Of a DNA stretch of 64,000 nt, positions 39,064 through 47,285 are shown one piece after another. Made by a program: the position numbers and the translations under genes. The stretch is taken from assembly GCF_038396785.1 (NCBI RefSeq), contig NZ_CP151087.1, positions 2,232,001 to 2,296,000 of the forward strand, in the 5' to 3' direction. Positions within the stretch are counted from its first letter, which is position 1, and every line of letters begins with the position of its first letter. The notes under the pieces were generated by a model. It searched no databases, was not told where the DNA came from, and was given only the letters and a program-made list of their open reading frames with translations. Source of the DNA: Sphingobacterium thalpophilum. Its GTDB lineage: Bacteria > Bacteroidota > Bacteroidia > Sphingobacteriales > Sphingobacteriaceae.

Positions 39064-40185
39064 ATGATAAAGAACATTCGCTACAAAACAAAAATTGCAA
39101 TCATTGGTGCGGGTCAGGCTGGACTTTCTGCTGCTTATCATTTGAAGAAGCTCGGACTTAAAATCGGGCCGGATTTTATCATCTTGGATGAAGCCTCTGC
39201 ACCAGGAGGAGCCTGGCAATTTCGCTGGGACTCCCTTACCTTAAGTACAGTCAATAAAATACACGATTTGCCCGGCATGTCGTTTGAGGAGACTTTATCA
39301 ACAAAAGGGGCGGAAGTTCAGGCAAACACCGCTGTTCCCCATTATTTTAAACTTTATGAAGAAAAATTTGGACTTCAAGTATATCGACCAGCTAAAGTAG
39401 AAAAAGTCTACTTGTACCAAGATCGCTTTCATATCGATACGGCAGAAACTCTTTTCTCAGCACTCGGTATTATCAACGCCACCGGAACATGGGAAAACCC
39501 CTATATTCCTACCTATCCAGGTGCAGAATTATTTCGTGGCGAGCAACTTCACACAAAGGATTTTAAAACTGCAGAGTATTTTCGTGGCAAACATGTTATT
39601 GTTGTTGGAGCTGGTATTTCTGCCATTCAGCTATTGGACCAAATTTCCAAGGTTACAACGACAACCTGGGTAACACGACGACCGCCTTTATTCAGAGAGG
39701 GGCCATTTGATGACATGGCCGGGCATAATGCGGTTGCTATGGTAGAGGAACGTGTACGATTGGGGCTTTCACCTTTGTCTGTCGTTTCCGTTACGGGCCT
39801 CCCCTATTCTACAGAAATCCAGGAGATGGAAAAACGGGGTGTCCTTCAACGTTTTCCAATGTTTCAAGAAATAACCGAAAAGGGGATCAAATGGGCCGAT
39901 GGAACGGAACAAAAAGCAGATGTTATACTTTGGAATACAGGTTTTAAAAGTTTATTGAGCCATCTAGACGCAGTGCTACCAAAAGAAAAACAGGGTGGCA
40001 TTCAAATGGCAGGCAGACTAGCGACCATGGTCGCTAAAGAACCAAGAATTCACCTCGTGGGTTATGGTCCATCAGCATCGACAATCGGTGCAAACCGTGC
40101 AGGTAGCGCCGCAGCTAGAGAACTTCTAAAAACGCTTTCAGCTGCCGACCTGAACACAAATAAATTTAGTGGGAGCCAACTATAA
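39064..40185 (+). CDS. FAD/NAD(P)-dependent monooxygenase-like oxidoreductase (CzcO-like)
   Basis: 373 residues with an FAD-binding Rossmann motif (IAIIGAGQAGLSAAYHL, about 13-30), the GG-A-W motif (APGGAWQFRWDSL) and a second nucleotide-binding motif (HVIVVGAGISAIQLLDQI, about 178-195), plus ATGTWENPYIP and LVGYGPSASTIGANRAG. This is the flavin-containing monooxygenase/CzcO family. It is co-transcribed with the LLM oxidoreductase. Substrate unknown; detoxification or catabolism are both plausible. Confidence 0.88.
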   Translation: MIKNIRYKTKIAIIGAGQAGLSAAYHLKKLGLKIGPDFIILDEASAPGGAWQFRWDSLTLSTVNKIHDLPGMSFEETLSTKGAEVQANTAVPHYFKLYEEKFGLQVYRPAKVEKVYLYQDRFHIDTAETLFSALGIINATGTWENPYIPTYPGAELFRGEQLHTKDFKTAEYFRGKHVIVVGAGISAIQLLDQISKVTTTTWVTRRPPLFREGPFDDMAGHNAVAMVEERVRLGLSPLSVVSVTGLPYSTEIQEMEKRGVLQRFPMFQEITEKGIKWADGTEQKADVILWNTGFKSLLSHLDAVLPKEKQGGIQMAGRLATMVAKEPRIHLVGYGPSASTIGANRAGSAAARELLKTLSAADLNTNKFSGSQL

Positions 40186-40417
40186 TGGTAGTTTCAATTT
40201 TGAGTACTTAAATTACTGGAACATGCACAATTATTTCAGGTAAGAAGAGAAAATTCCCTTTTTTATTTCAAATAAGTCGGATTACATGCGTAGACTTTAG
40301 ATACACCATGCTATTACAAATCCGCTAATGAAAATCTTAGGGCAACTCCATCTTATAATAGATTTTTCAGTATATTTAAACGTACAGCAGGTCGTAATCA
40401 AAAGCCAACAAAGTTAA

Positions 40418-41194
40418 TTGATGAATTCTCAAATTATCAGCCCTGATACATCCATTACATTATTCGTAAAGGCGATCCTGGTATTTGAAAGTCAGAAAAA
40501 TGATCGCGTAAACTTACCTTTTTATGCTGATGGTTACCCCGGTCTATTGTTTCAACGATGCTATGGTGATTTTACAATCAAGCCTCATGATAAAAAGATG
40601 CCGACGATTTTTCTCTATGGTCAGACAATAAAACCGATTTCAATAGATGTAACAGGGCCTTTTCAGATTATCGTTTTTCAATTTTACCCATTTGTATTAC
40701 GCCGATTTTGGGGTATCTCGCCCGAAAGCATAAACGACGGCTGCTATGATCTAGATGCTCCTTCAAATAGAGCCTTTCACCAACTGAGCAGTACATTATC
40801 CTCATCTTCAAGCGCTGAAAACAGCATCCAACTATTAACACAATCGCTCCTCAGCTTTTTCGATAGCAAGAAATATAACATAGATTTTTCGATTCAGCGA
40901 GCAATTCTCGAAATCATCGAAAAAAAGGGCCAAATCATTATTAAGGAAATTGCAAAAAAAGAAGCATTGAACATCCGAACTTTTGAAAGAAGGTTTTTCA
41001 AGGAAACTGGGGTGTCCGCTAAACAATTCGCTAAAATGGTACAGTTTCAGGCCGCTTTGAAACAGCTTAATAACAAAGATTTCCAAAAGCTAACGGAAGT
41101 TGTTTATGAAAATGGGTTCTCCGACCAATCGCACTTTATTCGTGTCTTTAAGACTTTCACAGGAACAACTCCAACATCATTTAACAAAAAGTAG
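40418..41194 (+). CDS. AraC-family transcriptional regulator
   Basis: 258 residues: a beta-rich sensor N-domain (FYADGYPGLLFQRCYGDFTIKP; GQTIKPISIDVTGPFQIIVFQFYPFVL) and a C-terminal pair of HTH motifs (IIIKEIAKKEALNIRTFERRFFKETGVSAKQF; LTEVVYENGFSDQSHFIRVFKTFTGTTPTSF). It lies downstream of, and on the same strand as, the LLM/monooxygenase operon (233 bp away) and is a candidate regulator of it. No effector is evident. Confidence 0.92.
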   Translation: MMNSQIISPDTSITLFVKAILVFESQKNDRVNLPFYADGYPGLLFQRCYGDFTIKPHDKKMPTIFLYGQTIKPISIDVTGPFQIIVFQFYPFVLRRFWGISPESINDGCYDLDAPSNRAFHQLSSTLSSSSSAENSIQLLTQSLLSFFDSKKYNIDFSIQRAILEIIEKKGQIIIKEIAKKEALNIRTFERRFFKETGVSAKQFAKMVQFQAALKQLNNKDFQKLTEVVYENGFSDQSHFIRVFKTFTGTTPTSFNKK

Positions 41195-41396
41195 GTTACT
41201 GTCGTTTTTATTCTATATTGACTCACTGTTTATCACAACTTTTGTATTGTCTAAGGGCGAGCTCAACGAAAGTGTGTAATTTCTTTAAGCCTCAACTTCT
41301 TCGAAATAATTGCTATAAGAAAACAATGCTTTGATAAATTAGAACACCTAGACAATTAAGTTCAGTAAAACATTGTACATCAAAAAAAATATAGAC

Positions 41397-41894
41397 ATGA
41401 AATCGCAAGATATTATTTTGGCGCTGGCAACAATATTTTCGGCTATCATATCAGGTTTGTTTTTTTCGTATACCTTTTCGGTCAATTTGGGTCTACATAA
41501 ACTCAACGATAAAGCCTTTTTGATGGCCATGCAAAATATCAATAAAGAAATACTAAACCCAGCTTTTTACTGCTGTTTTCTAGGCGCACCAATTTTGTTA
41601 CTCATGGCTACTATATTATTTTTTGACCTGTATTCACCTAAATTTTATCTAATCCTAGTTGCATGCCTAAGCTATATTATTGGTGTACTTGTGGTTACAG
41701 GCATGCAAAATGTACCTTTAAATAATCAATTAGCCTCGATAGACCTATCGATATCTTCAGAAAAATCGTTAAGACTTGCACGTGACGCCTTTGAAAAACC
41801 CTGGGTATTTTGGAATAACATCCGAACTTGCTCTTCTTTACTTACACTCACTTGTTTAGTCATTAACTTGGTCTTTTTTAAATCAAAAAATTGA
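41397..41894 (+). CDS. DUF1772-like integral membrane protein
   Basis: Start at 41397 (MKSQDIILALATIFSAIISGLFFSYTFSVNLGL). The 165-residue protein has four predicted membrane helices and the pattern LNDKAFLMAMQNINKEILNPAFYCCFLGAP / VVTGMQNVPLNNQLA / ARDAFEKPWVFWNNIRTCSSLLTL that typifies DUF1772 (anthrone-oxygenase-like) proteins. This family is scattered next to oxidoreductases and AraC genes in Bacteroidota. Function unknown. Confidence 0.85.
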   Translation: MKSQDIILALATIFSAIISGLFFSYTFSVNLGLHKLNDKAFLMAMQNINKEILNPAFYCCFLGAPILLLMATILFFDLYSPKFYLILVACLSYIIGVLVVTGMQNVPLNNQLASIDLSISSEKSLRLARDAFEKPWVFWNNIRTCSSLLTLTCLVINLVFFKSKN

Positions 41895-42307
41895 TCATAA
41901 CATTGGGCTAATCGTATAAGATCAAATCTTTATAACCAGTTTACTGACATTTCCGCCGAAATAAAACTCGAGTTTATCATTTACCTATCTCTTATAGACG
42001 AAAAAAAGCCCACGGCATGCGAATTTAAATTCATTCCCCCCGAATTTAAATCAAGTGCTAAAACCTCTTCCTCAATACCTTACTTTTATAAAAATTGATC
42101 ATCGGAATATGCAGTTATTGAATGTGAGTATAAATCATCATGAAGGCATGTATATTGATGATTCAAAGAAATCTTCACGAAACTGTCAAAACATAAATAA
42201 GCAGAAGTTGTCTATCAATAAAAAGGGTCTTTACAATTAAAAAAGGAGCATAGTAGTATGAAGTATGTTATGCTCAAAATAATATACAATTAATGAAATT
42301 TTTCCCC
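41895..42307. other. Intergenic region, no convincing gene
   Basis: 413 bp, AT-rich. One frame is open for 61 codons (42055-42240) but its Lys/Asn/His-rich composition and lack of any family look made it unconvincing. The promoter of the following lipoprotein gene should lie near the 3' end. Confidence 0.3.
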
Positions 42308-42811
42308 ATGAAAACAAAACACTTAATTTCGACATCATTGTTAGTATCTTCTGCTATAGCGTTGTTCACATCTTGCAATGGCAGTTCTGTCGATACGGTA
42401 AAAGCTATCGAATCAAACTATGACAATCAAAACAAAACCATTACGTTAACAGGTGAATTTGATGCACCATCCTTTACATTCTCATCAGGTAAATCAAAAA
42501 CTATGGCCATGAATTTCGTAGTTAAATCCCATGCATTTAGTTCTGAAAAATTCACTGCATTCAGCGTTATATTACCTGTAGGGACAGAAAAAAACAATGT
42601 TTTATTTGAAATTCCCGCAGATCAGAAAAATTATACGCTTAAGAACTTTTATGTATTTGACGATAAGGGAGAAAAAATCAATCTAGATTCCCATACAACC
42701 TTCAAAATGAAGGGAACCGTTCACTACAGTGAAATGGAAAAACCTGAAAATGAACGGGAAAAAGATAATTTTTCCTATAAAATAACCGATGTAAGCTTTG
42801 TAAAAGACTAA
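42308..42811 (+). CDS. Small lipoprotein of unknown function
   Basis: Start at 42308 (MKTKHLISTSLLVSSAIALFTSC) gives an SPII signal; a start five codons earlier would add a charged leader. The 167-residue product has a beta-rich mature domain with a calycin- or Ig-like strand pattern (NKTITLTGEFDAPSFTF, AMNFVVKSHAFSSEKFTAFSVILPVG, YTLKNFYVFDDKGEKINL). No recognised family. Followed by its own terminator. Confidence 0.72.
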   Translation: MKTKHLISTSLLVSSAIALFTSCNGSSVDTVKAIESNYDNQNKTITLTGEFDAPSFTFSSGKSKTMAMNFVVKSHAFSSEKFTAFSVILPVGTEKNNVLFEIPADQKNYTLKNFYVFDDKGEKINLDSHTTFKMKGTVHYSEMEKPENEREKDNFSYKITDVSFVKD

Positions 42812-42846
42812 AAATAACAACAATTGATAGCATAAGAAATAAAAAA

Positions 42847-42866
42847 GCCAGATTTCAAAATCTGGC
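42847..42866 (+). terminator. Intrinsic terminator
   Basis: GCCAGATTT (42847-42855) and AAATCTGGC (42858-42866) form a stem with an A-run upstream, about 36 bp after the lipoprotein gene. The T-run after it is weak. Confidence 0.65.
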
Positions 42867-43131
42867 TTCAAAAATAAACATATGATGATTAGTAAATGGT
42901 AAGTCCATAGGTACAACTTAGTGAATAGTTCGATTTATTCAAAAATGCCTCCACCCTGCCCTGACAACCTACGCACATGTACCTATTATTTCAATTGAAC
43001 GCTACGGACATGCCTGAATAATGAGCAACCAATATTCTCGTCTCGTTATCAGCCTTCTTAACGTTAAATATATACTAGGAGCGCCAAGACAGCACGCAAC
43101 AACATGTCCGCATACGTTCAATTTATAGTCA

Positions 43132-43176
43132 AATATAGAAATAAAAACTAATATAATTAGTTTTTATTTCTATATT
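43132..43176. repeat. Perfect 21-bp-arm AT-rich palindrome
   Basis: The arms 43132-43152 and 43156-43176 are exact reverse complements around the centre ATA (left arm begins AATATAGAAATAAAAAC). It is followed on the + strand by TTTT. It lies in a 527-bp gap, 163 bp beyond the 3' end of the repressor gene, with no gene directly upstream needing a terminator. It could be a terminator, a cruciform or protein-binding site, or an integration-associated site. The rest of the 42867-43338 gap shows nothing else. Confidence 0.7.
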
Positions 43177-43338
43177 TTTTAGCAAGATCATAAAAACTTG
43201 ATACGGAGAACTTTCAATTTAATAGCGGGCGATTGGCTTAATTTATCGCACCTATAGCCGAAACAAAAAGGTCCACCTGTAAACGTTGATATGAAAAGAC
43301 GAATCATCAAAACGATCATATTCTGAGTTAGGCTGTTC

Positions 43339-44145
43339 TTAAAGCGAACGGCTAATATCTACAACATTAAAAATTTGGTCAACATCATCTAAACTTACTT
43401 CAAAATCCGGGTATCTTGTTTTATCAGCATTTAGCGAACGAAGGGTAAGAATTCCGTTATTGACATCATGATGAGCAATTTCTTTGATAATAACTCCTTC
43501 ATATTTATGTACAACAACCCAATAACGATATTTGTGGGTATGAAATTTTGATTGCCATAACTCCCTTTTAATCAAACGTCCTGTCACAATATCGCCGTCC
43601 AATACACTTGCATCGGTTCCATCGGTCATACTATCACCACTAACTTCAAAAGAACGATAGGCACCTTTATGAAATTCATTGACCGTGATAAAATGTGCCG
43701 GTAAATCGTCCATATATTCAGCATCAGAAAAGCCAGACAAATACCCGGCTTTAGCTTTCTCTGTCACAAGTTTTGTCTGCATCAAATATCGTCCTGGGGA
43801 AACTTCAAAAAATATATTATTCTTGTTTTCGTCAATAAACTTGACGTCCTCCGAAAAATACCCTATTGACTTACCGTTACCAATACTAAGCATTGCCATC
43901 GTGTCGGGGTGCATTAAAGGAGTTATCTCTACTCTTTCACCTTTTCCATATAACAACCAGTCATACTGAACCTGAGGAAAAGCCGCTTGAATACGTGTTT
44001 TCATCGTAAGTCCAATAGGATACTCTCCTTTTTTAATACGCGAGTACACCTGTTCGCGTACACCCAATAAAGACGCGAATTCACGGTTAGTAACGCGCAT
44101 CTCCATGCGTAAAACTTCAAAGTTATTATTTGGATAAGTTTCCAT
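43339..44145 (-). CDS. LexA/phage-repressor-like regulator (HTH + S24 peptidase domain)
   Basis: Start at 44145 (METYPNNNFEVLRMEMRV) is preferred to an upstream in-frame ATG. N-terminal HTH (NREFASLLGVREQVYSRIKKGEYP, about 20-45), linker, and a C-terminal S24 domain with an Ala-Gly cleavage-site candidate (KAKAGYLSG), the nucleophile Ser in FEVSGDSMTDG and the general-base Lys in GVIIKEIAHH. These are the elements of SOS-cleavable repressors. It is divergent from a small-ORF pair, and two direct repeats lie just upstream of its start. It may control the adjacent lysis genes on DNA damage; that link is inference. Confidence 0.88.
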   Translation of the reverse strand: METYPNNNFEVLRMEMRVTNREFASLLGVREQVYSRIKKGEYPIGLTMKTRIQAAFPQVQYDWLLYGKGERVEITPLMHPDTMAMLSIGNGKSIGYFSEDVKFIDENKNNIFFEVSPGRYLMQTKLVTEKAKAGYLSGFSDAEYMDDLPAHFITVNEFHKGAYRSFEVSGDSMTDGTDASVLDGDIVTGRLIKRELWQSKFHTHKYRYWVVVHKYEGVIIKEIAHHDVNNGILTLRSLNADKTRYPDFEVSLDDVDQIFNVVDISRSL

Positions 44146-44168
44146 AGTCGATCGGGTATTTAACAAAT

Positions 44169-44208
44169 GTTACACAAATACATAACAATCTGACACTAAG
44201 TTACACAA
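44169..44208. promoter_or_regulatory. Candidate operator: two direct repeats GTTACACAA spaced 31 bp
   Basis: GTTACACAA occurs at 44169-44177 and again at 44200-44208. The start-to-start distance is 31 bp, close to three helical turns, so both copies face the same side of DNA. They lie 24-63 bp upstream of the repressor ATG, where autorepression would act. The remaining divergent region to 44486 is AT-rich without further clear copies. Confidence 0.5.
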
Positions 44209-44486
44209 CTTATTAAACCTAAACAAACAGACAATCAAAATAAAACAATAAAAACCTAACTATCAACAAATTATAGTTAAACAAATAAGTTTATATTTTC
44301 ACAAAAAAAATAAAAATAAGCATCGAACAAACTTGTATGATTAACAATTTTGTTTAACTTTATTTAACATCAATAGACTATATTAAATTCATAGAATAGA
44401 CGAACAGGGTAGTAAGTAAATTAGCTATTCACTGGATTTGCAATTAGCGAGACTAGAATCAGTTCATACTTAAAGATAAAAAGAAA

Positions 44487-44630
44487 ATGGAACAGCTCAT
44501 GACACAACATCCTAGACAGCACATTGTTTACGCAGTAGATTATCATCAACGACAAAAACACAACAGTAATTTAAAAAAAGAAGAAAGCAGTACAATAACC
44601 TACAAAAATAGCTCACAAGGTATGGTATGA
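44487..44630 (+). CDS. Small basic protein, translationally coupled to the next gene
   Basis: A 47-codon frame beginning MEQLMTQHPRQHIVYAVDYH, rich in Gln, His, Lys and Asn. Its TGA overlaps the ATG of the following gene (ATGA at 44627-44630), which argues that it is translated. It is the first ORF divergent from the S24 repressor, a position that in phages often holds a small early or antirepressor protein. No homology recognised. Confidence 0.5.
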   Translation: MEQLMTQHPRQHIVYAVDYHQRQKHNSNLKKEESSTITYKNSSQGMV

Positions 44631-45064
44631 ACTCACTATATTATTCATTCATCATGAGTTTCTTGAAAGAAAATCATCCTGAAATACTAAAATCCATCGA
44701 TAAGATATATGAATCTGACCTTTCCAAAATCAGTCAAGTAATTGACTGCTATTGTCAATTTGTGGGTATACCTTCTCAACAGATTATGGGTGAATATATC
44801 AATTATAAGGATATTCAGCATCGTTACAAAGCTATCGCCGTTGTTCTACGTATTTTTCAGCCGGAAAAATTAGATAATCTGAAAACAAAAGTAAAAAGTA
44901 GCATATATAAGGAACTTGGCTCTTATTTAAAAATAAATAATGACACATTACAGAAATCTATCATCTGTGCTTGCAATCAATTTGACCTCTATCGTGATTT
45001 CAAAAAGGAAATTAAACAGATTGCGAATTATTACCTTATTGACAGGCATTTCGATGGGGTTTAG
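44627..45064 (+). CDS. Hypothetical helical protein, possibly phage-derived
   Basis: 145 residues, predicted mostly helical, starting MNSLYYSFIMSFLKENHPEI with KIYESDLSKISQVIDCYCQFVGIPSQQIMGEYINY and DNLKTKVKSSIYKELGSYLKINNDTLQKSIICACNQF. No signal peptide, no recognised domain. It overlaps the preceding small ORF by ATGA and is divergent from the S24 repressor, so the pair is likely under repressor control. It ends at a terminator shared with the lysis operon. Confidence 0.65.
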   Translation: MNSLYYSFIMSFLKENHPEILKSIDKIYESDLSKISQVIDCYCQFVGIPSQQIMGEYINYKDIQHRYKAIAVVLRIFQPEKLDNLKTKVKSSIYKELGSYLKINNDTLQKSIICACNQFDLYRDFKKEIKQIANYYLIDRHFDGV

Positions 45065-45124
45065 TATTATTTGTACAATCACACCAGCTCTGCTAATTCG
45101 GCAATTCTGCCCGGTTCCAAAAAT

Positions 45125-45157
45125 ATAGTCCTTGAATTTTAAATACTCAAGGACTAT
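45125..45157. terminator. Bidirectional terminator between convergent operons
   Basis: ATAGTCCTTGA (45125-45135) pairs perfectly with TCAAGGACTAT (45147-45157), flanked by A and T runs. It separates the small-ORF pair (ending 45064) from the leftward lysis cassette (ending 45215). Confidence 0.8.
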
Positions 45158-45214
45158 TTTGTGCTTCTTATCTGAATTGCATTAAAAATAATAGCAACAT
45201 TTTTTAATCGGAAA

Positions 45215-45730
45215 CTACCAAGACTCAACAAACTTACGTTTCTTTATCCACCAAATAATCAAACCGACCAATACACCGCAACCCATTAAAAAATAAAGAA
45301 GGCTTGACACCGCTGGTTTTGAAACCTCTTTTGATTGTGCTTTGCGTAGCTCCATTTTCGTTTCAATTTGTTGACGACTTTCTACCTTCTGAGCTTTCCA
45401 ATTGGTACCGAACCTACTCTCAAGCTGCAGCTTTTCAGCAGAATGTTCCTTTTTCGTATAGACTTTTCCCTTATGTAGCTGAACAGCACCATCCTGCATA
45501 ATCTGGATCCCTTCACCTTCAATTTGCATCACATATTCATCTGTTACCAAAGCCTCTTTGTCTGATCGAACAATTTGTATATGTTCCGTGCTCTGTGCTA
45601 TAGTAGCATAATTGGTATTTTTCTCTTTGATACCAAACTCTTGTGATCCCTTGGTTTTCTCAACTTTTCTAAACAAACCGCAGCTGCTAACCAGTAGCAG
45701 CATTGCGATTATCTGTAGTGTATTCTTCAT
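45215..45730 (-). CDS. Candidate unimolecular spanin: lipoprotein with C-terminal membrane helix
   Basis: 171 residues with an N-terminal SPII signal (IAMLLLVSSCGLFRK), a periplasmic, Gln/Lys/Glu-rich middle with a helical heptad-like stretch (EKLQLESRFGTNWKAQKVESRQQIETKMELRKAQSK) and one C-terminal membrane helix (SLLYFLMGCGVLVGLIIWWIKKRK). A lipid anchor at one end and a transmembrane helix at the other is the defining layout of u-spanins such as phage T1 gp11, which join outer and inner membranes in lysis. It is last in the operon after endolysin and a membrane coiled-coil protein, overlapping the latter by 44 bp. Function is inferred from architecture and context. Confidence 0.6.
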   Translation of the reverse strand: MKNTLQIIAMLLLVSSCGLFRKVEKTKGSQEFGIKEKNTNYATIAQSTEHIQIVRSDKEALVTDEYVMQIEGEGIQIMQDGAVQLHKGKVYTKKEHSAEKLQLESRFGTNWKAQKVESRQQIETKMELRKAQSKEVSKPAVSSLLYFLMGCGVLVGLIIWWIKKRKFVESW

Positions 45731-46064
45731 TTTTAACGCACTTTAATTCAACCTGTAACCTATTATAAAGTTTCATGAGATCATCATATTTCACTTGCAA
45801 ATCCGCTAAGGTTTTAGCGCAAGACGTACGTTCGTCATTTGCCAAACGTAACCCTTCATTAAGATCTTCAATGATCGTCCGTAATTGCTCAATATCTTTC
45901 TCCAATCTATTGGCATATCCTTCCCATTTTTCAATTACCTTTCCGGCATTCTCAACATTTGTTGCCTCCACTTCGGCTTGCTGCTTGGGCTTTCCAACAA
46001 AATACCCCCCTACAGCTGTCACTACAGGGATAATCAATTTCTCCAAAATCTCAAGTAATTCCAT
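45687..46064 (-). CDS. Membrane-anchored coiled-coil protein of a lysis cassette (holin-like position)
   Basis: 125 residues: a single N-terminal membrane-associated helix (LEKLIIPVVTAVGGYFVGK, about 7-26), then a long coiled coil (EKWEGYANRLEKDIEQLRTIIEDLNEGLRLANDER...LADLQVKYDDLMKLYNRLQVEL). It overlaps the amidase by 14 bp and the spanin-like gene by 44 bp. The position between endolysin and spanin suggests a holin-type or accessory lysis role, although single-helix proteins with long coiled coils are not classical holins. Confidence 0.6.
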   Translation of the reverse strand: MELLEILEKLIIPVVTAVGGYFVGKPKQQAEVEATNVENAGKVIEKWEGYANRLEKDIEQLRTIIEDLNEGLRLANDERTSCAKTLADLQVKYDDLMKLYNRLQVELKCVKNEEYTTDNRNAATG

Positions 46065-46545
46065 TATAACTTCCTTTTGTTAACGATTTAAATTTTTCCC
46101 AGGGAAACTGTATCCCTGGATCCTCCTTTCTTCCAGGCGCAATATCCGAATGTCCCAAAATCTCCCGAATTGAATAAGTACGGACAATTGTTTTACACAC
46201 AGCTATCGCCACATTGATCTGTTTTTCGGTGTAGCTCTCCGTACCTTTATTTTGCAATTCAATTCCAATGCTACAATTATTCAAATCTCTTTGAGCGGCC
46301 CAGGTACTAAGGCCCGCATGCCAACATTTAATATTAAATGGGGCCAATTGTGTTACAACACCATCACGGCTGATATGAAGATGGGCAGAGACCTTGCTCC
46401 GGGAATCAGTCATCCAATCAATTGCACTCGTTGCATTGGATGCACCATCGTAGTGCATAATGATATAAACGGGTTTAATAATTCCACCTTTGTTTGGTGT
46501 ATCTCTATAAGCAACACCGATCAATTTGTTTTCTTTAATTTCCAT
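46051..46545 (-). CDS. N-acetylmuramoyl-L-alanine amidase (Amidase_2, endolysin-like)
   Basis: 164 residues, no signal peptide, comprising an Amidase_2/PGRP fold: YIIMHYDGASN (first Zn-binding His), SAHLHISRDGVVTQLAPFNIKCWHAGLS (second His), NNCSIGIELQNKG and EILGHSDIAPGRKEDPGIQFPW (catalytic Lys and third ligand Asp region). It cleaves the amide between MurNAc and the stem peptide. Lack of a signal peptide fits an endolysin released by a holin. First gene of the leftward three-gene lysis operon. Confidence 0.92.
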   Translation of the reverse strand: MEIKENKLIGVAYRDTPNKGGIIKPVYIIMHYDGASNATSAIDWMTDSRSKVSAHLHISRDGVVTQLAPFNIKCWHAGLSTWAAQRDLNNCSIGIELQNKGTESYTEKQINVAIAVCKTIVRTYSIREILGHSDIAPGRKEDPGIQFPWEKFKSLTKGSYNGIT

Positions 46546-46978
46546 ATCACGAACTTTTTTATGACTTAACCTGTTTCTACGCTAAAAAAATTGCCATTGT
46601 GTATTAAGAAAGGGAAACACACTTTATCAATCGTTATTTAGCTTCTATTTTTATACAAAGTTAAGTGTGATCCTTTGTCGCAGAACGCCCTATTAGCTGG
46701 ATGTAAGCGGTAGGTTACAGATACCGAATATTACACAGAATTTTCTTCGGTGTACGCGTTCACCAAAAGTGAGTTTAACAGGACTAACTCTTCATAGTCC
46801 CCTCAAAAGCAAACAATAACACAACAAAATATTACTGAAATTTATAAGGGAACATGTTACCCAGACCGTGATATCATTGTCAAGCCATCTCACAACAGAC
46901 CTCACATCATTGACGAGGCATCAAACATTTCCTGTGCTGCTTTGTTATTTGTTTGTTATAGCAGATGAGTTATACCGT
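46546..46978. other. Intergenic region upstream of lysis operon; possible untranslated RNA on + strand
   Basis: About 430 bp with no ATG-started ORF of note. A + strand frame is open for about 52 codons up to TGA at 46966-46968 without an ATG, and a good terminator follows at 46979. That terminator implies a rightward transcript ending here, perhaps a small RNA or a decayed gene. The lysis-operon promoter must also lie near 46546. Confidence 0.3.
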
Positions 46979-47012
46979 GAAGGCTAGGAAGTTGGTTCGC
47001 CTAGCCTTTTTT
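46979..47012 (+). terminator. Intrinsic terminator without an assigned gene
   Basis: AGGCTAGG (46981-46988) pairs with CCTAGCCT (47000-47007) and is followed by TTTTT. No gene is recognised directly upstream on this strand. The following 47013-47285 gap shows no gene and should hold the SIR2-like gene promoter. Confidence 0.8.
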
Positions 47013-47285
47013 GACGAATAAAAACAAACATATCTGACTGATCCGCCCACCGCAATGACATAATCATTTTACAGAGGTTTCAATTTACACGATATTGCTT
47101 CCATGGCCCTGCATACAATAGCATCTACAGTACCATCACAAATCTAGTTGACATACATCCTACGATTTTTTATTAAATTCGTAGGAGAGAAATCTAAATT
47201 CAATAGATTGTTTGTTACATTCAAAAATGCGATTGATCGACATCGTCATTTGACTTTACATGCATGAATCTTGATTTATAATACA

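Noticed and set aside
42055..42240. 61-codon ORF on the + strand
   Set aside because: Composition is biased to Asn/Lys/His and it matches nothing recognisable; treated as non-coding.
46813..46968. Open frame of about 52 codons ending just before a terminator
   Set aside because: No ATG, GTG or TTG in a sensible place and a competing open frame; kept only as a possible transcript.
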